In this document: positions 1-8,015 of the stretch, in pieces
How positions within the stretch are numbered: position 1 is the first letter of the stretch
How the letters are laid out: each line of letters opens with the position of its first letter
Source of the DNA: Paractinoplanes polyasparticus
Lineage (GTDB): Bacteria > Actinomycetota > Actinomycetes > Mycobacteriales > Micromonosporaceae
Assembly: GCF_019710575.1 (NCBI RefSeq)
Contig: NZ_JAHWFK010000026.1
Span: forward strand, 1-33,395
DNA length: 33,395 bases
Reading direction: 5' to 3'
Position numbers and translations under genes: made by a program
Notes under the pieces: generated by a model
What the model saw: only the letters and a program-made list of their open reading frames with translations
The model's database searches: none
What the model was told of the DNA's origin: nothing

Positions 1-86
1 GCGGACGAGGCGAACGCGACCACGACGAGCAGGGTGGCGGGGATCATCGCGATCAGGGCCAGACGCTTGGTGATCGAAGAACGCAT
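1..86 (-). CDS. N-terminus of an exported or membrane protein (partial, runs off the left edge)
   Basis: Only the first 28 codons are inside the window, reading leftward from an ATG at 84-86. The peptide starts MRSSITKRLALIAMIPATLL and continues with a Val/Ala-rich hydrophobic stretch, so it has a short basic N-terminus followed by a hydrophobic core, as in a signal peptide or first membrane anchor. A GGAAGG ribosome-binding site (complement of 93-98) lies 6 bases before the start, which supports the call. The rest of the protein is outside, so the family cannot be named. Chemoreceptors, sensor kinases and secreted proteins can all begin this way. The upstream leader is structured and may regulate translation. 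Confidence 0.7.
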   Translation of the reverse strand, partial: MRSSITKRLALIAMIPATLLVVVAFASS

Positions 87-96
87 CGATTGCCTT

Positions 97-123
97 CCGG
101 TAAGCGGTCCCGGCTGCTACCGG
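97..123 (-). promoter_or_regulatory. Leader hairpin touching the ribosome-binding site of the left-edge gene
   Basis: On the minus strand, CCGGTA-gc-AGC pairs with GCT-TACCGG around a 7-base loop, giving a 9-pair stem with one 2-base bulge. The 3' arm ends inside the GGAAGG ribosome-binding site of the gene starting at 86, so folding could hide that site. A second, weaker hairpin (CCGG...CCC gaa GGG...CGG) lies further upstream around 210-230. Confidence 0.45.
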
Positions 124-292
124 GGCTCTCACCGTTCTTGTTCGACGCCTGCGCGGAAGAGTTGGTAGCTGGGCCGATGCCCTTCGGGTGCCGGTTGGTT
201 GGCTCCTTCCATGCCGTTTGTGTGACGTTGCCGTGACGGTCCGTGTTGGTGATCGTTAGGCCCTCCAGAGAGCGCCAGAAGGGGGATCAGCC

Positions 293-1516
293 GTGCCGAC
301 GACCGTTCACGACGTGGCGATCCTGGCCGACTTCCGCTTCGCCGGGCCCGACGTGGCGGCCGAGGTGCGGGCCCAGGCCGACGCGGCCCTGAGCACCGTG
401 CTGGTGCACGTGCCCCTGCCGGGCGACGACCGGCCGCTGCCGTTCGGGTCGCCGGTGCGCGATCTCATCCGCGACGGCCTGGCCGAGCTGGCTCGCGACG
501 ATCAGCCGGTGGAGGCGCGCCTGCTGGTGATCCGGGGGCGCCGGCCGATCGTGGAGGACCTTCCCGACGTACGGGCCGAGCGCACCGTCGCCGTCGACGA
601 TCCCGGGCCGAGGGCCGGACGGTCGCACCTGCGCTGGCTGGCCGGCTACGGGATCCGGCCGCGGATCAGCGCGCCCGCCCGGCCCCGGGGCGCCGGGCCG
701 GTGGCGCCCGTACCGACCCGGCGCATGCTGCTGGTCGGCGAGGACGAGGACGCGCTCATCCGGCTGACCGCGATCGCGCGGCGGCTACCGCCCGCGGTGG
801 CCCCGGTGATCGTGACTCAGTCGTCCGGCGCCGTGGACGGGTTTCTCACCGAGCACATCCCGTCCCGCGCGGTCCGTCGCGACCGTCTGGCCCATCTGAT
901 CGACCTGCACCGGCCCGAGGTCGTGGTGGTCGACGGCCGGTGGCGCGACCGGCCCGTGGTTCCGGGCGTCGTCTGGGTCAAGGTGGGGCGCGAGGGGACC
1001 GAGGGGTTCGATCACGTGCTGGTGCCGGGGGAGCTGGCCGACGGGGCCGAACCGATAACGCTGCTGGACGCGGGGGATCTGCTGGACACCGCGGCCGCCC
1101 GCGCGGAGCTGGGGCTGGACGACCGCCCGGCGGCCCTGGTGCGGCTGGACGCGTTGGTGGAGCCGGTCGCCGAGCGGGGCTTCCAGGTGGTCCGGCGCGA
1201 CCGGGCCGGCCGTCACCTGCGGGCGTTCGACCTGGTGGTCGGTCCGGCCGACTACCACGGCTTCCACGAGCAGCTGCGCTTCGGCATCCCGAGCGTCTTC
1301 GTGCCCGACCCGCGGGACCCCGGAGCCGTCCGGGCCCGGTATGCGGAGGCGGCCGGGGTGGCGCTGCCCGTCGGGGAGCTCGACGCGGCGATGCGGCCCG
1401 AGGTGCGGGACGCCCTGCGCCGGCGCTGCGAGGAGTTGACGTTCGCCAACGGCGCGAGCGGGGCGGCGACCTGGCTGAGCGGGCTGGCTGCCCGCCGGGA
1501 ACGGATCGGAGGCTGA
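293..1516 (+). CDS. GT-B-fold glycosyltransferase-like protein of unknown substrate
   Basis: A 407-residue soluble protein starting at GTG 293 with a GGGGGA ribosome-binding site just before it. The C-terminal third has a motif like the donor-site region of family 28 glycosyltransferases: DLVVGPADYHGFHEQLRFGI followed by PSVFVPDPRDPG (about residues 311-345). This matches the general 'GYNSFHE...G.PTLFVPN..DDQ' pattern seen in MurG-like enzymes. The N-terminal half is rich in Val/Asp/Arg and I do not recognise it. No membrane segment or signal peptide is visible. The stop is one base before the next start (1518), so the two genes are probably cotranscribed and functionally linked. The glycosyltransferase assignment is by motif resemblance only. 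The sugar and acceptor are unknown, although the glycosyltransferase/GtrA genes downstream suggest cell-surface glycan work. Confidence 0.6.
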   Translation: MPTTVHDVAILADFRFAGPDVAAEVRAQADAALSTVLVHVPLPGDDRPLPFGSPVRDLIRDGLAELARDDQPVEARLLVIRGRRPIVEDLPDVRAERTVAVDDPGPRAGRSHLRWLAGYGIRPRISAPARPRGAGPVAPVPTRRMLLVGEDEDALIRLTAIARRLPPAVAPVIVTQSSGAVDGFLTEHIPSRAVRRDRLAHLIDLHRPEVVVVDGRWRDRPVVPGVVWVKVGREGTEGFDHVLVPGELADGAEPITLLDAGDLLDTAAARAELGLDDRPAALVRLDALVEPVAERGFQVVRRDRAGRHLRAFDLVVGPADYHGFHEQLRFGIPSVFVPDPRDPGAVRARYAEAAGVALPVGELDAAMRPEVRDALRRRCEELTFANGASGAATWLSGLAARRERIGG

Positions 1517-1517
1517 G

Positions 1518-2090
1518 GTGCACGAGACCGCAGTGCAGGTGCCGTCGGCGCGGGAGCCGATCGACGCGATGCAGAGGGCGCGCTGGGAGTTGCGCGCCAT
1601 GGCCGGGCGGTTGAGGACGATGGAGGCCACGCTCGTCGACGAACGTCGCCGCAGCGAGAAGCTGCGGCGCGAGCGGGACCGGCTGCGGGACGGCCGGTCG
1701 CTGCTGCAGCGGTGGTTCCCGGGCTGGTCCCGTACGAAATCGCCCGCCCCCGCCGTGGAAGGCACGCCCGCCTGCCTCTATGTGGTGATCGGCCTCGAGT
1801 TCGAGCCGCTGCGCGAGTTCGTGCAGACGCTGCGGCAGCGCGTGCGGATCGAGCCCGGCCACCGTCCGGTGGTGCTGACCGACTGCTCGTCCTTCGCCCT
1901 GCTGCGCGACTTCGGTGTGCTGCTGGAATACCTGCCCGACCGGGAGACCTGGGAGCGGCACCGACCCGACCGGTCGTGGGAGGACGTGCTCTCGGAACGG
2001 CTGTCCCGGCTCTACCGCGACCACGGAACAGTCCGCACGATTTTTGTGAACCGAGCCCACCCGCCAACCCTGTCGGAACTATTGCGTTGA
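1518..2090 (+). CDS. Hypothetical protein with N-terminal coiled coil
   Basis: A 190-residue protein with GTG start at 1518, two bases after the upstream stop. Residues about 18-60 are a charged Arg/Glu/Leu-rich helix (ERRRSEKLRRERDRLRDGRS) likely to form a coiled coil. Residues about 80-190 look like a compact alpha/beta domain beginning ACLYVVIGLEFEPLREFVQT. The tail RTIFVNRAHPPTLSELLR has no membrane segment. I do not recognise the family. Its tight spacing behind the GT-B-like gene suggests a partner protein, perhaps for assembly or regulation of glycan synthesis; that is inference. It could also be a degenerate nucleotide-sugar-binding domain. Confidence 0.6.
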   Translation: MHETAVQVPSAREPIDAMQRARWELRAMAGRLRTMEATLVDERRRSEKLRRERDRLRDGRSLLQRWFPGWSRTKSPAPAVEGTPACLYVVIGLEFEPLREFVQTLRQRVRIEPGHRPVVLTDCSSFALLRDFGVLLEYLPDRETWERHRPDRSWEDVLSERLSRLYRDHGTVRTIFVNRAHPPTLSELLR

Positions 2091-2134
2091 CTGCGGGTCT
2101 GTAACTTTTGTTCCCGCGCTGTCGTTGGGCGAGC

Positions 2135-3115
2135 GTGACGGTATCGAGCCCGATGATCTCCGTAGTGGCGCCCATCTTCAACGAGGGCGCCGGCGTGGAC
2201 CGCTTCGTGGATCGGCTCGCCGAGGTGCTCACCGCGGCCGGGCTCGCCTACGAGCTCGTGCTGGTGGACGACGGCTCGACCGACGACTCGTGGGACCGGG
2301 TGGCCGCGCGGGCGCTGCTCGACGAGCACGTGCGCGGTCTCAAGCTGTCGCGCAACTTCGGCAAGGAGTCGGCCGTGCTGGCCGGGCTCGAGCACGCCGG
2401 GGGCGACGCCGTGGTGGTCATCGACTCCGACCTGCAGCACCCGCCGGACGCCATCCCCGAGATGGTGCGGCGCTGGCGGGAGGGCGCCCACGTGGTCGAG
2501 GCGGTCAAGCGCAACCGCACCGGTCAGGGCCTGGTCGGCCGGCTCGGCGGCCGCGCGTTCAACAAGGCGTTCACCGGACTGACCCGGGTCGACCTGATCG
2601 ACGCGACCGACTTCCGGCTGCTCGGCCGCCCGGCCCTCGAGGCCCTGCTGCGCCTGCCCGAGCACTCCTCGTTCTTCCGCGGCACCAGCAGCTGGATCGG
2701 CTTCCGGCGCAGCACCATCGAGGTCGACATCGACCAGCGCGCGGGCGGCCGCTCCCGCTGGACGTTCGGCTCGCTGTTCCGGCTCGCGGTCAACGGGCTC
2801 ACCTCGTTCACCTCGGCGCCGCTGCACCTGGTCACCATGGTCGGCCTGGCATTCGCCGCGTTCGCCGTCCTGCTGGGCGCGCAGACGCTGATCCGCTGGC
2901 TCGGCGGCGGCTCGGTGGCCGGCTTCCCCACGGTGATCCTGCTGCTGCTGGTGATGGGCACGTTCCTGCTGCTGGGTCTCGGGGTGATCGGTGAGTACCT
3001 GGCCCGCATCCACGAGGAGGTGCGCGGCCGCCCCCGGTACCTCGTGCAGGAGCGGTCGGATCAGATCGCGTCGCTCCCGGAGCAGTGGGTGCGGGCCGAG
3101 CGTGCCGAGCGTTGA
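2135..3115 (+). CDS. Polyisoprenyl-phosphate glycosyltransferase (GT2, GtrB/DPM1 type)
   Basis: The enzyme should transfer a sugar from a nucleotide donor to polyprenyl phosphate on the cytoplasmic face of the membrane. The GT-A domain starts at ISVVAPIFNEG and has the donor-binding motifs VLVDDGSTDDSW and VVIDSDLQHPPD (the DxD-type site). KLSRNFGKESAVLAG, typical of the family, follows the first motif. The last roughly 90 residues hold two strongly hydrophobic helices, as in GtrB/ArnC-type proteins. The reading frame opens upstream at a TTG (2108). I chose GTG 2135 (326 residues); ATG 2153 is also possible, since the conserved fold begins there. It overlaps the GtrA gene by 14 bases, the usual GtrB-GtrA pairing. 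Confidence 0.88.
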   Translation: MTVSSPMISVVAPIFNEGAGVDRFVDRLAEVLTAAGLAYELVLVDDGSTDDSWDRVAARALLDEHVRGLKLSRNFGKESAVLAGLEHAGGDAVVVIDSDLQHPPDAIPEMVRRWREGAHVVEAVKRNRTGQGLVGRLGGRAFNKAFTGLTRVDLIDATDFRLLGRPALEALLRLPEHSSFFRGTSSWIGFRRSTIEVDIDQRAGGRSRWTFGSLFRLAVNGLTSFTSAPLHLVTMVGLAFAAFAVLLGAQTLIRWLGGGSVAGFPTVILLLLVMGTFLLLGLGVIGEYLARIHEEVRGRPRYLVQERSDQIASLPEQWVRAERAER

Positions 3116-3470
3116 AAGGCTTCTGCGGTACGGCGTGAGTGGCGCCGCCAGTGCCGTGACCCACGTCGGCGCCGGCTTCCTGCTGGTCCAGGGCCTCGGC
3201 ATGCGGCCCGTGGTGGCGTCGTCGGCCGGTTTCGTGGCCAGCGTCCTGGTCTCGTACGGCTTGCAACGCGCCTGGGTCTTCCGATCCCCGACCGGCCACC
3301 TGACCGCGGGCGGACGCTTTCTGGCCGTCACCGCCGTCGCCTTCGCCCTCAACGCCGCGATCCTCGGACTGGTGGCCGGCCCCTACCTGATCGTCCAGGG
3401 GATCGCGCTGGTGGCCGTCCCGATCGTCAACTACGCGCTGAACTCGCGCTGGACCTTCCGCGTCACCTGA
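3102..3470 (+). CDS. GtrA family membrane protein (lipid-linked sugar flippase-like)
   Basis: GTG 3102 starts a 122-residue protein, VPSVERLLRYGVSG..., made almost wholly of four hydrophobic segments (about residues 10-30, 36-55, 72-92 and 95-115). The family signature is visible: RYGVSGAAS at the start, LVSYGLQRAWVF after TM2 and IVNYALNSRWTF at the end. GtrA proteins are thought to help move polyprenyl-linked sugars across the membrane and are normally encoded next to a GtrB glycosyltransferase, as here. The start lies inside the upstream gene, implying translational coupling. A longer in-frame extension exists but has no membrane or GtrA character. Confidence 0.88.
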   Translation: MPSVERLLRYGVSGAASAVTHVGAGFLLVQGLGMRPVVASSAGFVASVLVSYGLQRAWVFRSPTGHLTAGGRFLAVTAVAFALNAAILGLVAGPYLIVQGIALVAVPIVNYALNSRWTFRVT

Positions 3471-3484
3471 GGTGTCATGGTCGG

Positions 3485-4363
3485 GTGACAGAGCTCACGG
3501 TCCAGGACACCAACGGCATCCTCCGGCAGCCCTGGGTCCGGCCCGACCGCACCAGCCGTGGCCTCGGCTGGGAGCAGCTCTATGTCTCGACCCAGAGCGA
3601 GCAGCCCTACCAGGCCAGCTTCGGCGGCGCCCCCAGCCACCTGGTGATCCTGCACCTCAACGGCCCGGTCACGGTACGCCGCGGCCACCTCGGCCTGACC
3701 AGCACACGCACGGTCCCGCCGGGCGGGCTCTTCGTTCACCCGGCCGGCAAGGACCTCACCGTCGAGCTCGCCGGAGACCTCGACACAGTGCACGCCTACC
3801 TCAGCGACGAACTGCTGCGGGCGGCGCACGACGGTGAGCCGGTGGAGCTGGCCGAGGAACTGGGCAGTGTCGACCCGCTCGTGGAACAGCTGCTGCTCAA
3901 CCTCGACGAGGCGGTGCGCCACTGGGAACCGTCGGCCCGTACTTATGTGGACCTTCTCGGGCAGGCGCTCGCCGCGCAACTCGTCCGGCGGCACAGTGTG
4001 CGGGCCCGGGTCGCGCCCCCGCGCTCCGGTGGGGTGCGGGCCGGGCTCACCGATCGGCAGTTCCACGCCGTACGGGAAATGGTCGAGGAGCACCTGGCCG
4101 ACGCGCTGCCGCTGCGGGAGCTGGCCGGGGCGACCGGGCTGAGCGTGAGCCAGTTCGCGCGGCAGTTCAAGGCGCGCACCGGGCTGTCGCCGCACCAGTT
4201 CCTCATCCAGCGCCGGGTCGACGCCGCGAGCCTGCTGCTGCGCTGCACCCGGCTGCCGATCGCCGAGGTCGCGCTGCGCTGCGGCTTCTCGCACCAGGAA
4301 CACCTGGCCCGGGTGCTGCGGGCCCACCTCGGCATCACGCCCGGGGCCCTGCGCCGCGCCTGA
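3485..4363 (+). CDS. AraC family transcriptional regulator
   Basis: A 292-residue protein, GTG start at 3485. The last 100 residues carry the double helix-turn-helix of the AraC/XylS family: first helix pair LRELAGATGLSVSQFARQF followed by KARTGLSPHQFLIQRRVD, and second pair PIAEVALRCGFSHQEHLARV ending HLGITP. The N-terminal part (about 1-175) would be the effector-binding, cupin-like domain. The gene ends about one base before an alternative TTG of the reductase-dioxygenase fusion and is codirectional with it. It is therefore the obvious candidate to control that operon in response to a phenolic compound; this is inferred from position, not motif. A GAGG ribosome-binding site lies about 11 bases upstream. 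Confidence 0.9.
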   Translation: MTELTVQDTNGILRQPWVRPDRTSRGLGWEQLYVSTQSEQPYQASFGGAPSHLVILHLNGPVTVRRGHLGLTSTRTVPPGGLFVHPAGKDLTVELAGDLDTVHAYLSDELLRAAHDGEPVELAEELGSVDPLVEQLLLNLDEAVRHWEPSARTYVDLLGQALAAQLVRRHSVRARVAPPRSGGVRAGLTDRQFHAVREMVEEHLADALPLRELAGATGLSVSQFARQFKARTGLSPHQFLIQRRVDAASLLLRCTRLPIAEVALRCGFSHQEHLARVLRAHLGITPGALRRA

Positions 4364-4418
4364 ATTGTGCAGCCCGGATGTGCAGGATCTGCCACGCCCG
4401 CGAGCCGAGACTGAGCGC

Positions 4419-6251
4419 GTGGAATCCTTCGTCTACACCGGGCACGCCGCGCGAGTGATCTTCGGCGCGGGCACGTTGAGCCGGCTGCGCGACGAGGTGG
4501 AACGACTCGGCGCGACCCGGGTGCTGCTGCTCGGCGGGCGGGGCGAGCGGGCCGCCGAGGTGCTGGGCCCCCTGGTGGTCGCCCGTTTCTCGGGCGTCGC
4601 CATGCACACCCCGGTCGAGGTCACCGAGCGTGCCCTGGAGCTCGTTCCCGCCGGCGGCGTGGATTGCCTCGTGTCGGTCGGCGGCGGGTCGGCCACCGGC
4701 CTGGGCAAGGCGCTGGCCGGGCGGACCGGCCTGCCTCTGGTCGCGGTCCCCACCACGTACGCCGGCTCGGAGATGACCCCGATCGTGGGCGAGACGGCGG
4801 ACGGGAAGAAGACCACCCGCAGCGACCCGGCCCTGGCGCCGAAGACCGTGATCTACGACGTCGAGCTCACACTCGGGCTGCCGGTCGGGCTCTCGGTGAC
4901 CAGCGGGCTCAACGCGATGGCGCACGCGGTCGAGGCGCTCTACTCGCCGGACGCCAACCCGGCGACGGACAACTTCGCGCTCGAGTCGATCACCCGGCTG
5001 GCCCGCGCGCTGCCCGTCCTGGCTCAGCGGCCGGACGATCCGGACGCGCGCACCGACGCTCTGCTCGGCGCTTGGCTGGCCGGGATCTGCCTGGGCACAG
5101 TCCGGATGGGGTTGCATCACAAGCTCTGCCATCTGCTGGGCGGGTCGTACGGTCTGCCGCACTCGGAGACGCACGCTGTGCTGCTGCCGCACGTGATGGC
5201 TGCTTCGTCCCCGACCGCGATGCGCCGGATCGCCGGCGCGCTCGGCGCGACCGATGCCCCTACCGCGGTCTTCGACCTGGCCACCCGGCTCGGCGCCCCC
5301 GGCTCGCTGGTCGAACTGGGGCTGGGCGAGGCCGACCTGCCCAAGATCGCCGGCGATGATGTGGGCGTCCTCGCCATTCTCGAGGAGGCCTGGCGGGGCG
5401 ACCGCCCGGCGGCCCTCGACGACCGGCCCGATCTGACCGCGCTGACCGAGCAGGTGGTGGCCAGCTTCGCCGGGGCCTCGAATCCGCGGACCGCCGAGCT
5501 GCTGGGCGACCTCGTGCGGCGGCTGCACGGCTTCGTCGTCGACAACGACCTGACCGAGGCCGAGTGGCTGGGCGCGATCGACTTCCTCACCCGCACCGGG
5601 CAGCTGTGCTCGCCCACCCGGCAGGAGTTCGTGCTGCTCAGCGACACCCTGGGCATCTCCAGCGCGGTCGACCTGCTGACCAACTCGCGGTCACCCGACA
5701 CGACGCCGTCGGCCGTGCTCGGCCCGTTCTACGTCGAGGGGCCGCCGGCCGTGCCCTCGGGCGCGAACCTGGCCGAGGGTCTGCCGGGCGTCCCGCTGCG
5801 GGCCGACGTGCGGATCACCGACCTCGACGGCCGGCCGATCCCGGACGCGGTCGTCGACGTCTGGCAGTCCAATCAGGACGGCTTCTACGACGTGCAGCTG
5901 CCCGAGCTCGAGGGGCCGGTGCTGCGGGCCCGGCTGCGCTCGGGGGCCGACGGAACGCTGTGGTTCCGGTCGATCCTGCCGTCGGAGTATCCGATCCCTG
6001 ACGACGGGCCGGTCGGTCAGATGCTGCGGGCCACCGGGCGGCATCCGTACCGGGCGCCGCATCTGCACTTCATGATCAGCGCGCCCGGCCACCGGAAGCT
6101 GATCACTCAGCTCTTCGTGGCCGGCGGGCGCTACCTCGACTCCGACGCGGTCTTCGGGGTCAAGGACGAGCTGATCGTCGAGTTCCCACCGGGCCCCGAC
6201 GGCAGCCGCACCGTCGAGTTCACCTTCAGACTGGGAGCCGGGAATGGCTGA
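4419..6251 (+). CDS. Fused maleylacetate reductase - hydroxyquinol 1,2-dioxygenase
   Basis: One frame encodes two consecutive enzymes of hydroxyquinol breakdown. Residues about 1-335 are an iron-containing-alcohol-dehydrogenase-like maleylacetate reductase: start VESFVYTGHAARVIFGAGTL, cofactor region SVGGGSATGLGKALA, then VPTTYAGSEMTP, VTSGLNAMAHAVEALY and the His-rich MGLHHKLCHLLGGSYGLPHS. From about residue 340 (LTEQVVASFAGASNPR) an intradiol dioxygenase follows, including GPFYVEG. Its Fe(III) ligands are visible as Tyr490 (DGFYDVQ), Tyr524 (LPSEYPIP), His548 and His550 (APHLHF), with spacing of 34, 24 and 2 residues, close to catechol dioxygenases. Both parts look full length and intact. 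The reaction order would be dioxygenase (hydroxyquinol to maleylacetate), then reductase (to 3-oxoadipate). The frame also opens at TTG 4365; GTG 4419 (610 residues) matches the reductase start better. Confidence 0.92.
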   Translation: MESFVYTGHAARVIFGAGTLSRLRDEVERLGATRVLLLGGRGERAAEVLGPLVVARFSGVAMHTPVEVTERALELVPAGGVDCLVSVGGGSATGLGKALAGRTGLPLVAVPTTYAGSEMTPIVGETADGKKTTRSDPALAPKTVIYDVELTLGLPVGLSVTSGLNAMAHAVEALYSPDANPATDNFALESITRLARALPVLAQRPDDPDARTDALLGAWLAGICLGTVRMGLHHKLCHLLGGSYGLPHSETHAVLLPHVMAASSPTAMRRIAGALGATDAPTAVFDLATRLGAPGSLVELGLGEADLPKIAGDDVGVLAILEEAWRGDRPAALDDRPDLTALTEQVVASFAGASNPRTAELLGDLVRRLHGFVVDNDLTEAEWLGAIDFLTRTGQLCSPTRQEFVLLSDTLGISSAVDLLTNSRSPDTTPSAVLGPFYVEGPPAVPSGANLAEGLPGVPLRADVRITDLDGRPIPDAVVDVWQSNQDGFYDVQLPELEGPVLRARLRSGADGTLWFRSILPSEYPIPDDGPVGQMLRATGRHPYRAPHLHFMISAPGHRKLITQLFVAGGRYLDSDAVFGVKDELIVEFPPGPDGSRTVEFTFRLGAGNG

Positions 6252-7977
6252 TGTCGAGACCGATGTGCTCATCGTCGGCAGCGGGCCCGCGGGTGGCGCC
6301 GCGGCCCTTCTGCTGAGCACCTATGGCGTACCGAACATGGTCGTCACCAAGTACGGCCGCCTCTCCGACACGCCCCGCGCGCACATCACCAACCAGCGCA
6401 CGATGGAGGTGCTGCGCGACGCGGGCATCGAGGACCAGGTGGTCGCCCTGGCCACACCCCAGCACCTGATGGGCGACACGACGTTCTGCTCCAGCCTCGC
6501 CGGTGAGGAGCTGGGCCGGCTGCACACCTGGTACACCCACCCGTCACGGCTGGCCGACCACGCGCTGGCCTCGCCGTCGAGCATCTGCGACATGCCGCAG
6601 CACCTGATGGAACCGGTGCTGGCGTCGGCCGCGATCGCCCGCGGCACGGCGTTCCGGTACGAGACCGAGTATCTGTCGCACACCCAGGACTCCTCATCCG
6701 TTCGCGTCAGGGTTCGCGATCGGCTGCGCGGCGACGAATACACCATCCGCGCGAAGTATCTGATCGGCGCCGACGGCGGCCGCAGCAAGGTGGCCGAGGA
6801 CATAGGGCTGCCGATGGTCGGCCAGATGGGGGTGGCCGGCAGCATCAACATCGTGTTCGAGGCCGACCTGACGCAGTACACGGCGTACCGGCCGAGCACG
6901 CTGTACTGGGTGCTGCAGACCGGATCCGACGTGGGCGGCATCGGGATGGGCCTGGTGCGCTGCGTGCGCCCGTGGCACGAGTGGCTGATCGTGTGGGGCT
7001 ACGACATCAACGGCGAGCCGCCGGACCTCACCGAGGAGTACGCGCGGCGCATCGCCCACCACCTGATCGGCGACGACACGGTGCCCGTCACGATCAAGTC
7101 GTCCTCGGCGTGGACGGTCAACCACCTGTACGCCGAGAACTACCAGAGCGGCCGGGTGTTCTGCATGGGCGACGCCGTGCACCGGCACCCGCCGTCGAAC
7201 GGGCTCGGCTCCAACACGTCGATCCAGGACGCGTACAACCTCGCCTGGAAACTCAAGATGGTGCTGGACGGGACGGCCGGCCCGGCACTGCTCGACTCGT
7301 ACACGGCCGAACGCGCGCCGATCGGCAAGCAGATCGTCGACCGGGCGAACCGCAGCATCGGCGACACCACCCGCATCTTCGAGGCGCTCGGCCTGCTCTC
7401 AGCCGACGACCCCGAGCAGTTGCGGGCGAACATGGACGCCCGCAAGCTGCCCACGCCGGCTGCCGAGAAGCAGCGCGAGGCCCTGCGCGAAGCCATCGAG
7501 TTCAAGAACTACGAGTTCAACACCCACGGCGTCGAACTCAACCAGCGCTACGCCTCGTCCGCCGTCATCCCCGACGGCTCTCCCGTCCCGGCCAACCCGC
7601 GCGACGACGAGCTCTACCACCACGCCACCACCTGGCCCGGCGCCAAGCTGCCGCACGCCTGGGTCGGCCTGGGTCGGCAGCGTCTGTCCACCCTGGACAT
7701 CGGCGGGCGGGGCCGCTTCACACTGATCACCGGGCTCGGCGGCGAGGCCTGGATCGAGGCGGCCGCGGGCCTGCCGGTCGTCGCGGTCACCATCGGGCCC
7801 GGCGCCGACTACGAGGACATGTACGGCGACTGGGCCCGCGTGCGCGAGATGGGCGACTCCGGATGCGTGCTGGTCCGCCCGGACAACTACGTCTGCTTCC
7901 GCAGCGACGGCCTGCCCGAGGAGCCGGCCACGGTGCTGCGCGAGGCGCTGAGCCGGGTGCTGGGCATCGCTCAGTAG
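6244..7977 (+). CDS. FAD-dependent aromatic hydroxylase (phenol/resorcinol hydroxylase type)
   Basis: A 577-residue class A flavoprotein monooxygenase. Visible motifs are the ADP-binding VLIVGSGPAGGAAALLL (from residue 8), the YLIGADGGRSKVAEDIG 'DG' motif, and VFCMGDAVHRHPPSNGLGSN, which binds the FAD ribityl/phosphate. The C-terminal 170 residues have the thioredoxin-like domain expected of the PheA/TfdB group. It should hydroxylate a phenolic ring next to the hydroxyl using NAD(P)H and O2. The ATG (6244) overlaps the end of the fusion gene by 8 bases and has a GGGAGCCGGGA ribosome-binding site, so the two are translationally coupled. Context makes resorcinol (to hydroxyquinol) the best substrate guess; chlorophenol or other hydroxybenzene hydroxylation is possible. 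Confidence 0.9.
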   Translation: MADVETDVLIVGSGPAGGAAALLLSTYGVPNMVVTKYGRLSDTPRAHITNQRTMEVLRDAGIEDQVVALATPQHLMGDTTFCSSLAGEELGRLHTWYTHPSRLADHALASPSSICDMPQHLMEPVLASAAIARGTAFRYETEYLSHTQDSSSVRVRVRDRLRGDEYTIRAKYLIGADGGRSKVAEDIGLPMVGQMGVAGSINIVFEADLTQYTAYRPSTLYWVLQTGSDVGGIGMGLVRCVRPWHEWLIVWGYDINGEPPDLTEEYARRIAHHLIGDDTVPVTIKSSSAWTVNHLYAENYQSGRVFCMGDAVHRHPPSNGLGSNTSIQDAYNLAWKLKMVLDGTAGPALLDSYTAERAPIGKQIVDRANRSIGDTTRIFEALGLLSADDPEQLRANMDARKLPTPAAEKQREALREAIEFKNYEFNTHGVELNQRYASSAVIPDGSPVPANPRDDELYHHATTWPGAKLPHAWVGLGRQRLSTLDIGGRGRFTLITGLGGEAWIEAAAGLPVVAVTIGPGADYEDMYGDWARVREMGDSGCVLVRPDNYVCFRSDGLPEEPATVLREALSRVLGIAQ

Positions 7978-7981
7978 CGCC

Positions 7982-8005
7982 TAGAATCCCGTCCGATCAG
8001 GACGG
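7982..8005 (+). promoter_or_regulatory. Possible -10 element followed by a small hairpin
   Basis: TAGAAT (7982-7987) fits an actinobacterial -10 element and starts right after the hydroxylase stop. CCGTCC-gatca-GGACGG (7989-8005) forms a perfect 6-pair stem close to the expected transcript start, 11 bases before the ATG at 8016. No convincing -35 is visible. It may separate the next gene from the catabolic operon. Confidence 0.35.
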
Positions 8006-8015
8006 TGGTGTCGCC

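Noticed and set aside
87..292. c-di-GMP (GEMM) or c-di-AMP (ydaO) riboswitch
   Set aside because: There is structure, and fragments resemble AGCCGGG...CCGG motifs, but the conserved core sequences of these classes could not be found.
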